Source: Flavobacteriaceae bacterium TMED121 (GTDB lineage Bacteria > Bacteroidota > Bacteroidia > Flavobacteriales > Flavobacteriaceae). From it: 8,265 nt of DNA. The stretch covers positions 13,042 through 21,306 of the forward strand of contig NHFW02000002.1 of assembly GCA_002171295.2 (NCBI GenBank). The letters run 5' to 3'. Both the position numbers and the translations under genes were made by a program. Every line of letters begins with the position of its first letter. The first letter of the stretch is position 1. Under the pieces are notes generated by a model. The model was not told the DNA's origin, searched no databases, and worked only from the letters and a program-made list of their open reading frames with translations. Below, in pieces: positions 1 through 7,296 of the stretch.

Positions 1-988
1 CCTTTAGCTGGATGGTATAGGTTTTAGTTGTATCCTTTTCTTTAATCCCAAATTTTAGAGAATCAATCTTCGAGCCTCTAAACCAAAAATTCAAAGTATC
101 TGTTTCCCTGTTTTTATTTATTAGGAACCTAAAATTCCTTGGAACCTTACTCTGCACTTTAATTGCTGAAGGGTCTGGTTTTCCAAAATAACCAAAACCA
201 ATTTTGTTTTTATTGATAATAAACGGACGAGACCAAAACAAATTAGGGACTTCTTTAAAAATCCTGAAATTTATTAAACTATCTCCCGGAAGAGTAATCG
301 GATCCTCCACAAAGCCAATTTTATCCACATTTTGATCAAATAAATAATTTCCACCTACATCTTTCATTGCTATAATTTGATAAGTGTCGGGTCGAAGGTT
401 TTTAAAATGGTAAATTATAGAGTCTAGTGTACTAGTTGCATAGAAAGGCTTTTTCAAAAAAACTGTAGAATCAGTAAATGTACTATCAATAGGATATAAA
501 TAAATGGCCGTATAGTTATCGGTTACCCTTCTATATGCATCAGTTATTTTTCCTTTTATTTCGAGAGAGTCAATCACTGCACCTGTAGAGAGAGCATAAT
601 TAAAAAAAGGGAGCTTATTCCCCTCATTATTATCAATTATACTCTCTCCAAAATTGAAAGTATATGTAGTGTTATCAAGCAGAGAGTCCATTAACTCAAT
701 TTGTATTCTTTTAGATACCGTGCCTTGAGGTTTTACCTTATACTTATTTAACTCTAGTGGAGGGGAAATAATCAATTGTTTACTTAGGTCAACTAATTTA
801 ATATACTCATCAAAAGTGATTGTGATTTTTTCCTTATCAAAAAAAATGGTATTCATTTTCGGAGAGGCATTTACCATTACCGGGGGCAAAGTGTCCTTAA
901 GTCCACCTGTAGGTAGACTTCTTCTGGCGCATTGAAATAATGAAATGATGACTAATGAAAGTAAAAAGTAAATAGCAGATCTATTCAT
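1..988 (-). CDS. Ig-like (Big_5/SbsA-type) domain lipoprotein, 3' end cut by window edge
   Basis: My reading of the minus strand gives an open frame of 329 codons from ATG at 988 to the window edge, without a stop. It begins with a short lipoprotein signal (MNRSAIYFLLSLVIISLFQC) and a candidate lipidated Cys20; the lipobox is loose, as is common in Bacteroidota. A PTGG-x-KDT-x-PP stretch (residues 26-36) follows, then an Ig-like region at about 37-135 with the FDEYIKL motif (59-65) and a YTFNFG motif. This pattern is typical of the Bacteroidota 'Ig-like domain-containing protein' family, normally over 500 residues, so roughly the last third or more is probably missing here. The later part contains a YQIIAMKDVGGNYLFD segment resembling a carboxypeptidase-regulatory-like or beta-sandwich repeat. 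It is probably an outer-membrane or periplasmic lipoprotein; its function is unknown. The next ATG upstream (993) is out of frame, which fixes the start. It is divergent from glyS. Confidence 0.85.
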   Translation of the reverse strand, partial: MNRSAIYFLLSLVIISLFQCARRSLPTGGLKDTLPPVMVNASPKMNTIFFDKEKITITFDEYIKLVDLSKQLIISPPLELNKYKVKPQGTVSKRIQIELMDSLLDNTTYTFNFGESIIDNNEGNKLPFFNYALSTGAVIDSLEIKGKITDAYRRVTDNYTAIYLYPIDSTFTDSTVFLKKPFYATSTLDSIIYHFKNLRPDTYQIIAMKDVGGNYLFDQNVDKIGFVEDPITLPGDSLINFRIFKEVPNLFWSRPFIINKNKIGFGYFGKPDPSAIKVQSKVPRNFRFLINKNRETDTLNFWFRGSKIDSLKFGIKEKDTTKTYTIQLK

Positions 989-1005
989 CCCATGAGTTGT
1001 GCTGA

Positions 1006-1013
1006 CAAAAGTA
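1006..1013 (-). promoter_or_regulatory. Candidate Bacteroidota -7 element for the Ig-like lipoprotein gene
   Basis: On the minus strand this reads TACTTTTG, an exact match to the Bacteroidota -7 consensus TAnnTTTG. It lies 17 bases before the lipoprotein ATG, which would give a leader of about 10 bases. I see no TTG (-33) at the usual 17-23 base distance upstream, so the assignment rests on one half-site in AT-rich DNA. Confidence 0.35.
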
Positions 1014-1042
1014 ATACAATATTCTAAAGGGATTATATTAGT

Positions 1043-1059
1043 TAATTATTTAATAATTA
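1043..1059. repeat. AT-only perfect palindrome in divergent intergenic region
   Basis: Two 8-base arms, TAATTATT and AATAATTA, flank a single T in the middle of the 180-base spacer between the lipoprotein gene and glyS. It could be an operator or a weak hairpin, but AT-only palindromes arise easily by chance in DNA of this composition. The rest of the spacer (989-1168) shows only the two promoter-like octamers. Confidence 0.3.
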
Positions 1060-1156
1060 GACTCATATACCTATTGTTTCTCTGACTCAAAAATATTAAT
1101 AAGTGAAATATTTGATTGAAAAAGATTCAAGCTCATCTCAAAACACGAAAAAGGCT

Positions 1157-1164
1157 TATTTTTG
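1157..1164 (+). promoter_or_regulatory. Candidate -7 element immediately upstream of glyS
   Basis: TATTTTTG matches TAnnTTTG exactly and ends only 4 bases before the glyS ATG at 1169. Transcription starting 4-7 bases past the octamer would begin at or within the start codon, so the mRNA would be leaderless or nearly so. No -33 TTG is visible at 17-23 bases upstream. No Shine-Dalgarno sequence is seen either, which is normal in this phylum. Confidence 0.35.
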
Positions 1165-1168
1165 ACAT

Positions 1169-2710
1169 ATGACTAATCAATCAGATAGCTTTAAAAAGAT
1201 AATTTCCCATGCCAAAGAGTATGGTTTTATCTTCCCATCCAGTGAAATATATGATGGTTTAAGTGCCGTTTATGACTATGGCCAAAATGGGGTCGCCCTA
1301 AAAAACAATATCCGTGAATATTGGTGGAGATCTATGGTTCAACTGAATGATAATATAGTAGGTTTAGATTCCTCGATTTTTATGCACCCAACTACATGGA
1401 AAGCCTCTGGGCATATTGACGCTTTTAATGATCCATTGATAGACAATAAAGACTCAAAAAAAAGATATCGAGCAGACATATTAATCGAAGATTATGTCGC
1501 TAAAATTGAAGCTAAAATCAACAAAGAAGTCTCTAAAGCTTCCAAGCGATTTGGAGATAGCTTTAATAAAGAACAATTCCTGTTAACCAATCCACGTGTA
1601 AAAGTTTACCAATCTAAAGCAGATGGTATTCTCAAACGAATGGGGAAGTCTCTAGAAAATGAAGACTTAGCTGATGTCAAGGCATTGATCGAAGATTTGG
1701 AAATCGCCTGCCCAGAATCGGGATCAAAAAACTGGACTGATGTTAAACAATTTAATCTAATGTTTGCTACCAAACTTGGTGCCTCTGCAGATACAGCCAT
1801 TGATTTATTTTTACGACCAGAAACTGCACAAGGAATTTTTGTCAATTTTCTAAATGTTCAAAAATCAGGCCGAATGAAACTCCCTTTTGGTATTGCTCAA
1901 ACAGGTAAAGCCTTTAGAAATGAAATCGTTGCCCGCCAGTTTATTTTTAGAATGCGTGAGTTTGAACAGATGGAAATGCAATTTTTTATTCCTCCAGGTA
2001 CCCAAAAAGAATGGTATGAGTATTGGAAAGAAAAACGCTTAAAATGGCACTATAATCTTGGTTTAGGAGAGGGTAATTACCGTTACCACGACCACGAAAA
2101 ACTAGCCCATTATGCTGATGCGGCAACAGATATTGAATTCCAATTTCCTTTTGGATTTAAAGAGCTAGAAGGTATTCATTCCCGAACAGATTTTGATTTA
2201 AATAATCATGAAAAATTTGCTGGGAAAAAACTTCAATATTTTGATCCCGAAAAAAATGAAAATTACTTACCCTATGTAGTGGAAACTTCGATTGGGCTTG
2301 ATAGAATGTTCTTGGCAGTTTTTTCCAAGGCGTTAACTGAAGAAACTCTTAAAGACGGCTCTACAAGAGTCTTACTGAAGATTCCACCTGAGCTTGCTCC
2401 AACCAAGCTAGCAATTTTTCCATTAGTCAAAAAAGATGGACTCCCGGAGATCGCTAAGAAAATTGTTACAGATCTCAAATGGGATTTTACAATTGCCTAT
2501 GATGAAAAGGACGCAATAGGGAGACGTTACAGAAGACAAGATGCACTTGGTACTCCATATTGTGTGACAGTAGATCATCAAACTATAGAGGATGAAACTA
2601 TTACGATTAGACACCGAGACAGTATGACTCAAGAAAGGGTTGCAATAAAATCACTATTTAAATTCGTTCAGTCAAAATTGTCCTTAAGCGAATTGTTGAA
2701 AAAGCTTTAA
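1169..2710 (+). CDS. glyS: Glycine--tRNA ligase (single-chain, homodimeric class II type)
   Basis: It charges tRNA-Gly with glycine using ATP in the cytoplasm. The 513-residue length is usual for the one-polypeptide homodimer form, unlike the alpha2beta2 enzyme of E. coli. Visible landmarks: the N-terminal FKKIISHAKEYGFIFPSSEI block (8-27), AFNDPL and KKRYRAD (85-103), RPETAQGIF (216-224), class II motif 2 starting FRNE (249-252) and running through the RMREFEQMEM stretch, and motif 3 GLDRMFLAVF (376-385, Arg379). An anticodon-binding domain occupies about 408-505. The ATG at 1169 is favoured because the conserved block begins only seven residues later. No T-box or other leader is possible in the short upstream spacer. 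The next gene, xth, is 72 bases downstream. Identification is by direct family recognition and is essentially certain; some databases call the gene glyQS. Confidence 0.98.
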   Translation: MTNQSDSFKKIISHAKEYGFIFPSSEIYDGLSAVYDYGQNGVALKNNIREYWWRSMVQLNDNIVGLDSSIFMHPTTWKASGHIDAFNDPLIDNKDSKKRYRADILIEDYVAKIEAKINKEVSKASKRFGDSFNKEQFLLTNPRVKVYQSKADGILKRMGKSLENEDLADVKALIEDLEIACPESGSKNWTDVKQFNLMFATKLGASADTAIDLFLRPETAQGIFVNFLNVQKSGRMKLPFGIAQTGKAFRNEIVARQFIFRMREFEQMEMQFFIPPGTQKEWYEYWKEKRLKWHYNLGLGEGNYRYHDHEKLAHYADAATDIEFQFPFGFKELEGIHSRTDFDLNNHEKFAGKKLQYFDPEKNENYLPYVVETSIGLDRMFLAVFSKALTEETLKDGSTRVLLKIPPELAPTKLAIFPLVKKDGLPEIAKKIVTDLKWDFTIAYDEKDAIGRRYRRQDALGTPYCVTVDHQTIEDETITIRHRDSMTQERVAIKSLFKFVQSKLSLSELLKKL

Positions 2711-2741
2711 AATCTTATCCGCCAAAGGTCAGTTTAAAGCT
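2703..2741 (+). terminator. Inverted repeat spanning the glyS stop codon (possible weak terminator)
   Basis: AGCTTTAAA (2703-2711) and TTTAAAGCT (2733-2741) are a perfect 9-base inverted repeat around a 21-base loop. The left arm overlaps the last glyS codons and the TAA stop. The nearest T-run (2757-2763) begins about 15 bases after the stem, so this is not a classic intrinsic terminator. The stem is AT-rich and weak. It could attenuate read-through into xth or protect the glyS 3' end. Confidence 0.3.
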
Positions 2742-2762
2742 ACTAATCATAAATCATTTTTT

Positions 2763-2770
2763 TATTTTTG
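2763..2770 (+). promoter_or_regulatory. Candidate -7 element for the xth-ompA-tas unit
   Basis: TATTTTTG, the same octamer as ahead of glyS, fits TAnnTTTG and ends 12 bases before the xth TTG start. This would give a leader of only a few bases. A TTG -33 element at the expected distance is absent, and the octamer sits in a T-rich stretch where such matches are cheap. Confidence 0.33.
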
Positions 2771-2782
2771 TAAAAAAATCTT

Positions 2783-3547
2783 TTGAAAATCATATCTTAC
2801 AATGTCAATGGAATCCGTGCAGCGCTAAAAAAAAACTTTGCATCTTGGCTTCAAGAAGTTACTCCCGATGTTGTTTGTTTACAAGAAACCAAAGCTATTG
2901 CAGCTCAAGTGGATACCACTATTTTTGAGGATTTAGGTTACCATCATTATTGGCACTCTGCGCAAAAAAAAGGATATAGTGGAGTGGCTATTTTAACAAA
3001 AGAAAAAGTAGTTAATGTTACTAAGGGAACTGGAATTAAGCATATAGACTTTGAGGGTCGTGTAATCCGAGCTGATTTCGAAAAGGTTTCCATTATAAGC
3101 CTTTACTTGCCTTCAGGAACAAATCTTAATCGATTGGATTATAAATTTAAATTTATGGATGAATTTCAATCATACATCGACGATCTTAAAAAAGATTATC
3201 CCAATTTGGTCGTCTCTGGTGATTATAATATATGTCATCGAGAGATTGATATCCATGATCCTATACGTAATAAAAAGATTTCTGGTTTTTTACCTAACGA
3301 GCGAAAATGGATTGACCAATTTATGAATCGAGGGTTTATCGATTCTTTTCGCTATCTTAATTCTCAACCTCATCAATATAGCTGGTGGAGTTACCGGGCT
3401 AATGCTCGGAATAATAACAAAGGTTGGCGCATTGATTATAACCTGGTCAGTGAGAACTTAAAAAATAATATAAAACGAACCTACCTCTTACCCGATGCAC
3501 TTCACTCGGATCATTGCCCGGTAGTACTAGAACTAGATTTTAATTAA
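2783..3547 (+). CDS. xth: Exodeoxyribonuclease III / AP endonuclease (TTG start)
   Basis: This is a base-excision-repair enzyme: it cleaves 5' to abasic sites and trims 3' ends with Mg2+. The 254-residue protein is full length for the XthA/ExoA branch of the endonuclease/exonuclease/phosphatase fold. Visible active-site residues are Asn7 (SYNVNGIR), the metal-binding Glu35 (LQETK), Tyr108 (SLYLPSG), Asp147 and Asn149 (SGDYNICH), Asp218 (WRIDYNL) and the terminal SDH triad region (242-244). KKGYSGVAI (62-70) is another family signature. The start must be TTG at 2783. Family members begin at this MKIISYN block, an in-frame TAA stands at 2771-2773, and the next in-frame ATG is only at residue 125, after half the active site. 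The stop is followed one base later by the OmpA-type gene, implying cotranscription and possibly coupled translation. Confidence 0.96.
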   Translation: MKIISYNVNGIRAALKKNFASWLQEVTPDVVCLQETKAIAAQVDTTIFEDLGYHHYWHSAQKKGYSGVAILTKEKVVNVTKGTGIKHIDFEGRVIRADFEKVSIISLYLPSGTNLNRLDYKFKFMDEFQSYIDDLKKDYPNLVVSGDYNICHREIDIHDPIRNKKISGFLPNERKWIDQFMNRGFIDSFRYLNSQPHQYSWWSYRANARNNNKGWRIDYNLVSENLKNNIKRTYLLPDALHSDHCPVVLELDFN

Positions 3548-3548
3548 A

Positions 3549-4445
3549 ATGAAAAAAATAATTGCCTTTAGCCTTATAGCTTTTACACTAAGTTCCTGTG
3601 TATCAAACCGTGTTTTTAATAACCTAGAATCACGTTACGCTCAATTGAAAGATAACTATAACCGACAATCTAAAACCATAGAAACACTTAAAGAAGAACT
3701 AAAAGAATTGGATGAAAAATTCAAAGCAGAAGAGGAAGCTTTATCAGCTATTCAAGATAGTTTGAGAGTAAAAAATCAAAATCTAGAGAAGCTTCAAGCT
3801 TCCCTTGAACTATTAAAGGAAAATAGTGAAAGTGCACTAAAAGCTCGAATTACTGATAATGAGGAATTGATGGAAAAAATAGCTGATCGAGAAAACGAAC
3901 TTGCAGATAGAATTGCCCGAGTAGACGAACTCGAAGGATTGATCGCTCGCCAAAAAAAAGCTATGGTAGATCTCAAAGAAAAGCTATCGGATGCGCTATT
4001 AAACTTCGAGGACAAAGGGCTTCGCGTAGAGGCTCGTGATGGTAAAGTCTATGTTTCGATGGAAAATAAACTGCTATTTAAGTCAGGTAGTTGGGCAATA
4101 GAACCAGAAGGTCAACTCGCCATCTCAAGCCTGGGAAAAGTCCTTGCAGACAACCCAGATATTTCTATTTTGATTGAAGGACATACGGACAATATTCCTT
4201 ACAATGGACGCGGCTCGCTAAAAGGCAATTGGGATCTTTCCACAAAGCGGGCTACTTCTATTGTAAATACCTTACTTAAAAATATAGAAATACTTCCCCA
4301 AAATCTCACCGCAGCAGGCAGAGGAGAATACCTTCCTATTGCCACTAACTCAACCCGAGAGGGGCGTGCTACAAATCGAAGAATTGAGGTTATTCTCAGT
4401 CCACAACTTGATGAAATCACGCAAATCATCAATACACTAGATTAG
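3549..4445 (+). CDS. OmpA-family lipoprotein with long coiled coil
   Basis: This is a predicted outer-membrane lipoprotein that anchors the membrane to peptidoglycan. The 298-residue product starts with a classic signal, MKKIIAFSLIAFTLSSC, with lipobox LSSC and lipidated Cys17. Residues about 25-155 are charged, heptad-like and Lys/Glu/Leu-rich, consistent with a long coiled coil. Residues about 165-285 form an OmpA/MotB C-terminal domain: LLFKSGSWAI, then EGHTDN (210-215, Asp214), NWDLSTKRA (227-235, Arg234) and the closing GRATNRRIEVIL. Asp214 and Arg234 correspond to the pair that contacts diaminopimelate in characterised OmpA domains. The longer loop before NWDLS resembles the MotB variant, but there is no transmembrane segment or MotA partner here. 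It begins one base after xth and ends four bases before tas, so it lies in the middle of a tight operon. Its specific partner is unknown. Confidence 0.93.
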   Translation: MKKIIAFSLIAFTLSSCVSNRVFNNLESRYAQLKDNYNRQSKTIETLKEELKELDEKFKAEEEALSAIQDSLRVKNQNLEKLQASLELLKENSESALKARITDNEELMEKIADRENELADRIARVDELEGLIARQKKAMVDLKEKLSDALLNFEDKGLRVEARDGKVYVSMENKLLFKSGSWAIEPEGQLAISSLGKVLADNPDISILIEGHTDNIPYNGRGSLKGNWDLSTKRATSIVNTLLKNIEILPQNLTAAGRGEYLPIATNSTREGRATNRRIEVILSPQLDEITQIINTLD

Positions 4446-4449
4446 ATCA

Positions 4450-5487
4450 ATGCATTATAATCAACTTCCAGGGACTGACATTAAGGTGAGCAAAATATGT
4501 TTGGGTACTATGACCTTTGGTAAACAAAATACAGAAGCTGATGGTCACGAACAAATGGATTATGCATTAAATCAAGGGATTAATTTCTTTGATACTGCAG
4601 AACTCTACCCCGTTCCTGCTAGTGGCTCAACTCAGGGGGAAACGGAACGGATTATTGGTACTTGGTTTAAAAAAAGTGGTCATCGAGATAAAGTGATTTT
4701 AGCTACTAAAGTGGCTGGGCCTGGGGACTACACCAAACATATTCGGGAAAACCTCAGTTTTAAAAAAGCTCATATCAACGAGGCAATAAATAAAAGCCTA
4801 AAGCGCCTGAAAACCGACTATATAGATCTCTATCAATTGCATTGGCCTGAAAGAATCACCAATACCTTTGGAAAAAGAAATTTTAAATTTAATCCAGATG
4901 ATTCATGGACTGAAAATTTTGAAGCTGTATTGGATGCACTGGAAGAAAACATCAAAGCAGGTAAAATCAGACGTCTAGGCTTGTCTAATGAAAATCCCTG
5001 GGGCATAATGAGGTTCCTTCAAGCTTCTAAAAGCTCCGCCACAAAAATGATTACCGTTCAAAACCCCTATTCCCTTCTCAACCGTCTTTTTGAAATTGGT
5101 AGTGCTGAGATTTGTCATCGCGAAAATATTGGATTATTAGCCTATTCGCCTCTAGCCTTTGGTGTACTATCTGGTAAATATAGAAATGGAAAAATTCCCC
5201 CCAAAAGCCGTTTAGCACTTTTTGAAAGACTGGCTCGTTATAGTGGTAAAAAATCTTTCGAAGCCACGGATCGGTATGCCGATCTTGCTGATAAAGCAGG
5301 GCTTACTCTTACCGAATTGTCACTCGCTTTTGCCAACGATCGTTCATTTGTTACTTCAAATATTATTGGAGCAACTACCCTGTCCCAGCTTGAGGAAAAC
5401 ATTGCGACCTATCAGATAAAATTATCCCCTGAAGTATTAAAAGCCATTGATTCTATAAATGAAGAAATCCCTAATCCAGCACCTTAA
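4450..5487 (+). CDS. tas: NADP(H)-dependent aldo/keto reductase, Tas type
   Basis: This is a cytoplasmic (alpha/beta)8-barrel oxidoreductase that reduces carbonyl substrates with NADPH; the physiological substrate is unknown. Its 345 residues closely match my recollection of E. coli Tas (346 residues), including LGTMTFGKQN (18-27), AELYPVP (50-56), a TQGETE segment, LKRLKTDYIDLYQLHWP (117-133), QNPYSLLNR (204-212) and a PAP C-terminus. The AKR catalytic tetrad is intact: Asp48, Tyr53, Lys87 and His131. The nucleotide-binding end of the barrel includes the GLSNE (177-181) and IIGATTLSQLEENI (305-318) regions. The ATG follows the OmpA-gene TAG by four bases, so it is very likely the last gene of the xth unit. 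Nothing in the upstream genes suggests a substrate. Tas was named in E. coli for an effect on tyrosine auxotrophy under starvation; that role should not be assumed here. Confidence 0.93.
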   Translation: MHYNQLPGTDIKVSKICLGTMTFGKQNTEADGHEQMDYALNQGINFFDTAELYPVPASGSTQGETERIIGTWFKKSGHRDKVILATKVAGPGDYTKHIRENLSFKKAHINEAINKSLKRLKTDYIDLYQLHWPERITNTFGKRNFKFNPDDSWTENFEAVLDALEENIKAGKIRRLGLSNENPWGIMRFLQASKSSATKMITVQNPYSLLNRLFEIGSAEICHRENIGLLAYSPLAFGVLSGKYRNGKIPPKSRLALFERLARYSGKKSFEATDRYADLADKAGLTLTELSLAFANDRSFVTSNIIGATTLSQLEENIATYQIKLSPEVLKAIDSINEEIPNPAP

Positions 5488-5500
5488 AATAAAAATTAAC

Positions 5501-5518
5501 TTTACTTAACACAGTAAA
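5501..5518. terminator. Weak hairpin in convergent spacer
   Basis: TTTACT (5501-5506) and AGTAAA (5513-5518) form a 6-base stem with a 6-base loop between the convergent tas and ABC genes. Read on the minus strand it is followed by GTTAATTTTTATTT, so it suits termination of the ABC transcript better than tas. The stem has one G-C pair and would be unstable, so support is slight. The rest of this 102-base spacer shows nothing recognisable. Confidence 0.25.
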
Positions 5519-5589
5519 TAAACATACTTTCAGCGTAGTGAGTTCTTTAATCTCCAATCCTATTACTTTTTATTGATTTATTAAACCAA

Positions 5590-7257
5590 TCAGATTCTAG
5601 GTAGAGCCGCAATTAGTTTTTGGGTATAAACATTTTTTGGGTGGTCATACAATGCATCAGCCTCTCCCTCTTCTACTAAAGTACCTTTTTCCATTACCAT
5701 TATTCGGTCAGCCATATATTTAACTACGTTCAGGTCGTGGGAAATGAAGAGGTAGGAAAGCTGAAGTTGTTTTTTAAGGTCATTTAATAAGTTCAATACT
5801 TGTGCTTGAACAGAAATGTCCAAGGCCGCGACCGCCTCATCTAAGATCAATAACCGGGGCTGGGTTGCAAGTGCTCGTGCGATCACAACCCTTTGACGTT
5901 GGCCTCCAGAAAGTTCATGAGGGTAACGGTTATAAAATCCTGCATTTATACCCACTTGTTCTAATAATTCTACTACCCTTTCTCTTCGTTCTTTTTTATC
6001 ATTTACCAATCGGTGAATCTCAAGTGGCTCAGAAATGGCATCTCCAACGGTTTTTAGCGGATGTAAGGCGGCTAACGGATCTTGAAAAACGAGTTGGATT
6101 TCCCTTTTTTTCAAACGATCCAATCCGTTTATACCTCGTCCCTGGTAAAGGATTTCCCCCGAAGTTGGAATATCCAGATTAATAAGTGCTCTACTTAAAG
6201 TAGATTTCCCACAGCCAGACTCTCCAACTAAACCCAGAGTCTCACCAGGATAAAGCTTAAAGCTTAGGTTTTTAACTACCTTTAAGGTTTTATTTTCTTT
6301 AAACCAATTTCTAGTCAGAGGATATTCTTTACTAAACCCTTTTACCTCCAAAATCGGGGACTGTGAATAAAGTAGTTTATGCCTTTTTTTTCGAGATGCG
6401 GGGCTAATAGACTTAAAGTTTTTTTTGAACAAAGCAAAATCCGCAATGACGGGTAAACGCTCCAAACGTTTATTAGATTGAGGACGAGCAAATAAAAGTC
6501 CACGGGTATATGCAGATCTGGGATTTTTAAATAACGTAGCTGTTTTTTCATTTTCAATCAACTCACCCCGATGCATCACCATAACCCTGTCAGCAAATTT
6601 TGCAACCAAACTAAGGTCATGAGATATAAATAAAATACTCATTTTATTAGTTTTCTGTTTAGCTTTAAGTAAGCTAAGGATTTCTTTTTGGACTGTTACA
6701 TCCAAGGCTGTAGTAGGTTCATCGGCAATCAATAATTGAGGGTTACAAATTAAAGCCATAGCAATCATTACCCTTTGTTTTTGACCGCCGCTCAGCTCGT
6801 GAGGATAGGCCCTAAAAATTCTCTCAGGATCAGGTAATTGGACCTGTTCAAAGGAAAGGAGAACTCTTATTTTATTGGTATACTTATCGTCATTTTTAAA
6901 TTTTTGTAACCTTTCCATCACTTGTGGTCCACAACGCATGCTTGGGTTTAAGCTCGACTGAGGTTCTTGAAAAACCATACCCAGGTTTTTACCTCTTATT
7001 TCTTCCCAATCTTTTGCAGATAAGGCGGACAAATCATGTTTCCCCAATCGCATTTTTTTACTGGACACCTTCAGTTTAGAGTCTGACAAAAGGCCAGCAA
7101 TAGATAAAGCTGTTAATGATTTCCCACTTCCAGATTCCCCTACAATTGCTATAATTTCATTTGGGAAAACAGAAAAACTCAACCCCTCTAAAAGCATACT
7201 ATCTTCGGAATTAATAGTCAAGCCATCAATAAATAGTATAGGTGATTTTGCTTTCAT
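5590..7257 (-). CDS. Fused two-domain ABC ATPase, Opp/Dpp/YejF type (peptide-import family)
   Basis: This is a cytoplasmic ATPase subunit that would power a peptide or nickel-type ABC importer. The 555-residue chain holds two complete nucleotide-binding domains, like E. coli YejF or GsiA. Domain 1: Walker A GESGSGKS (40-47), Q-loop VFQEP (Gln97), LSGGQ (155-159), Walker B LLIADE (175-180), H-loop His213. Domain 2: GESGCGKS (345-352), FQDP (Gln392), LSGGQ (449-453), LLILDE (469-474), His508. Both domains end with the YT-x-x-L oligopeptide-transporter tail (YTRGLL, YTQKLI). In domain 2 the Glu is followed by Ala instead of the usual Pro (DEAVAALD), and the usual SLNP is AALHP. ATG at 7257 opens the domain directly. 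No permease or binding protein is visible in the window, so the partner must be encoded elsewhere or beyond the edge. It lies downstream of the BNR gene after 39 bases, probably cotranscribed. Confidence 0.94.
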   Translation of the reverse strand: MKAKSPILFIDGLTINSEDSMLLEGLSFSVFPNEIIAIVGESGSGKSLTALSIAGLLSDSKLKVSSKKMRLGKHDLSALSAKDWEEIRGKNLGMVFQEPQSSLNPSMRCGPQVMERLQKFKNDDKYTNKIRVLLSFEQVQLPDPERIFRAYPHELSGGQKQRVMIAMALICNPQLLIADEPTTALDVTVQKEILSLLKAKQKTNKMSILFISHDLSLVAKFADRVMVMHRGELIENEKTATLFKNPRSAYTRGLLFARPQSNKRLERLPVIADFALFKKNFKSISPASRKKRHKLLYSQSPILEVKGFSKEYPLTRNWFKENKTLKVVKNLSFKLYPGETLGLVGESGCGKSTLSRALINLDIPTSGEILYQGRGINGLDRLKKREIQLVFQDPLAALHPLKTVGDAISEPLEIHRLVNDKKERRERVVELLEQVGINAGFYNRYPHELSGGQRQRVVIARALATQPRLLILDEAVAALDISVQAQVLNLLNDLKKQLQLSYLFISHDLNVVKYMADRIMVMEKGTLVEEGEADALYDHPKNVYTQKLIAALPRI

Positions 7258-7296
7258 GTAAGTGACAATTCCATTTTCTGTTTTTTCTGTCTCAAT

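Noticed and set aside
989..1168. A T-box or riboswitch leader for glyS
   Set aside because: The 180-base spacer shows no specifier stem, T-box consensus or terminator hairpin. T-boxes are not expected in Bacteroidota.
1606..2632. Three minus-strand open frames of 68-79 codons inside glyS
   Set aside because: They are antisense to conserved synthetase motifs, have no recognisable domains, and two overlap each other. They are shadow frames.
3794..4432. Two minus-strand open frames of 73 and 77 codons opposite the OmpA lipoprotein gene
   Set aside because: The Ser/Phe-rich product of the first is just the antisense of the Glu/Lys/Leu coiled coil. Neither has independent support.
3549..4445. 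Calling the OmpA-type protein a MotB flagellar stator subunit
   Set aside because: It has a lipoprotein signal, not a MotB transmembrane helix with its proton-channel Asp, and there is no MotA gene beside it.
5802..6182. 126-codon plus-strand open frame opposite the ABC ATPase
   Set aside because: It lies wholly antisense to strongly conserved ATPase domain 2, and its translation (Pro/Arg/Leu-rich) resembles no family I know. It is a shadow of the real gene.
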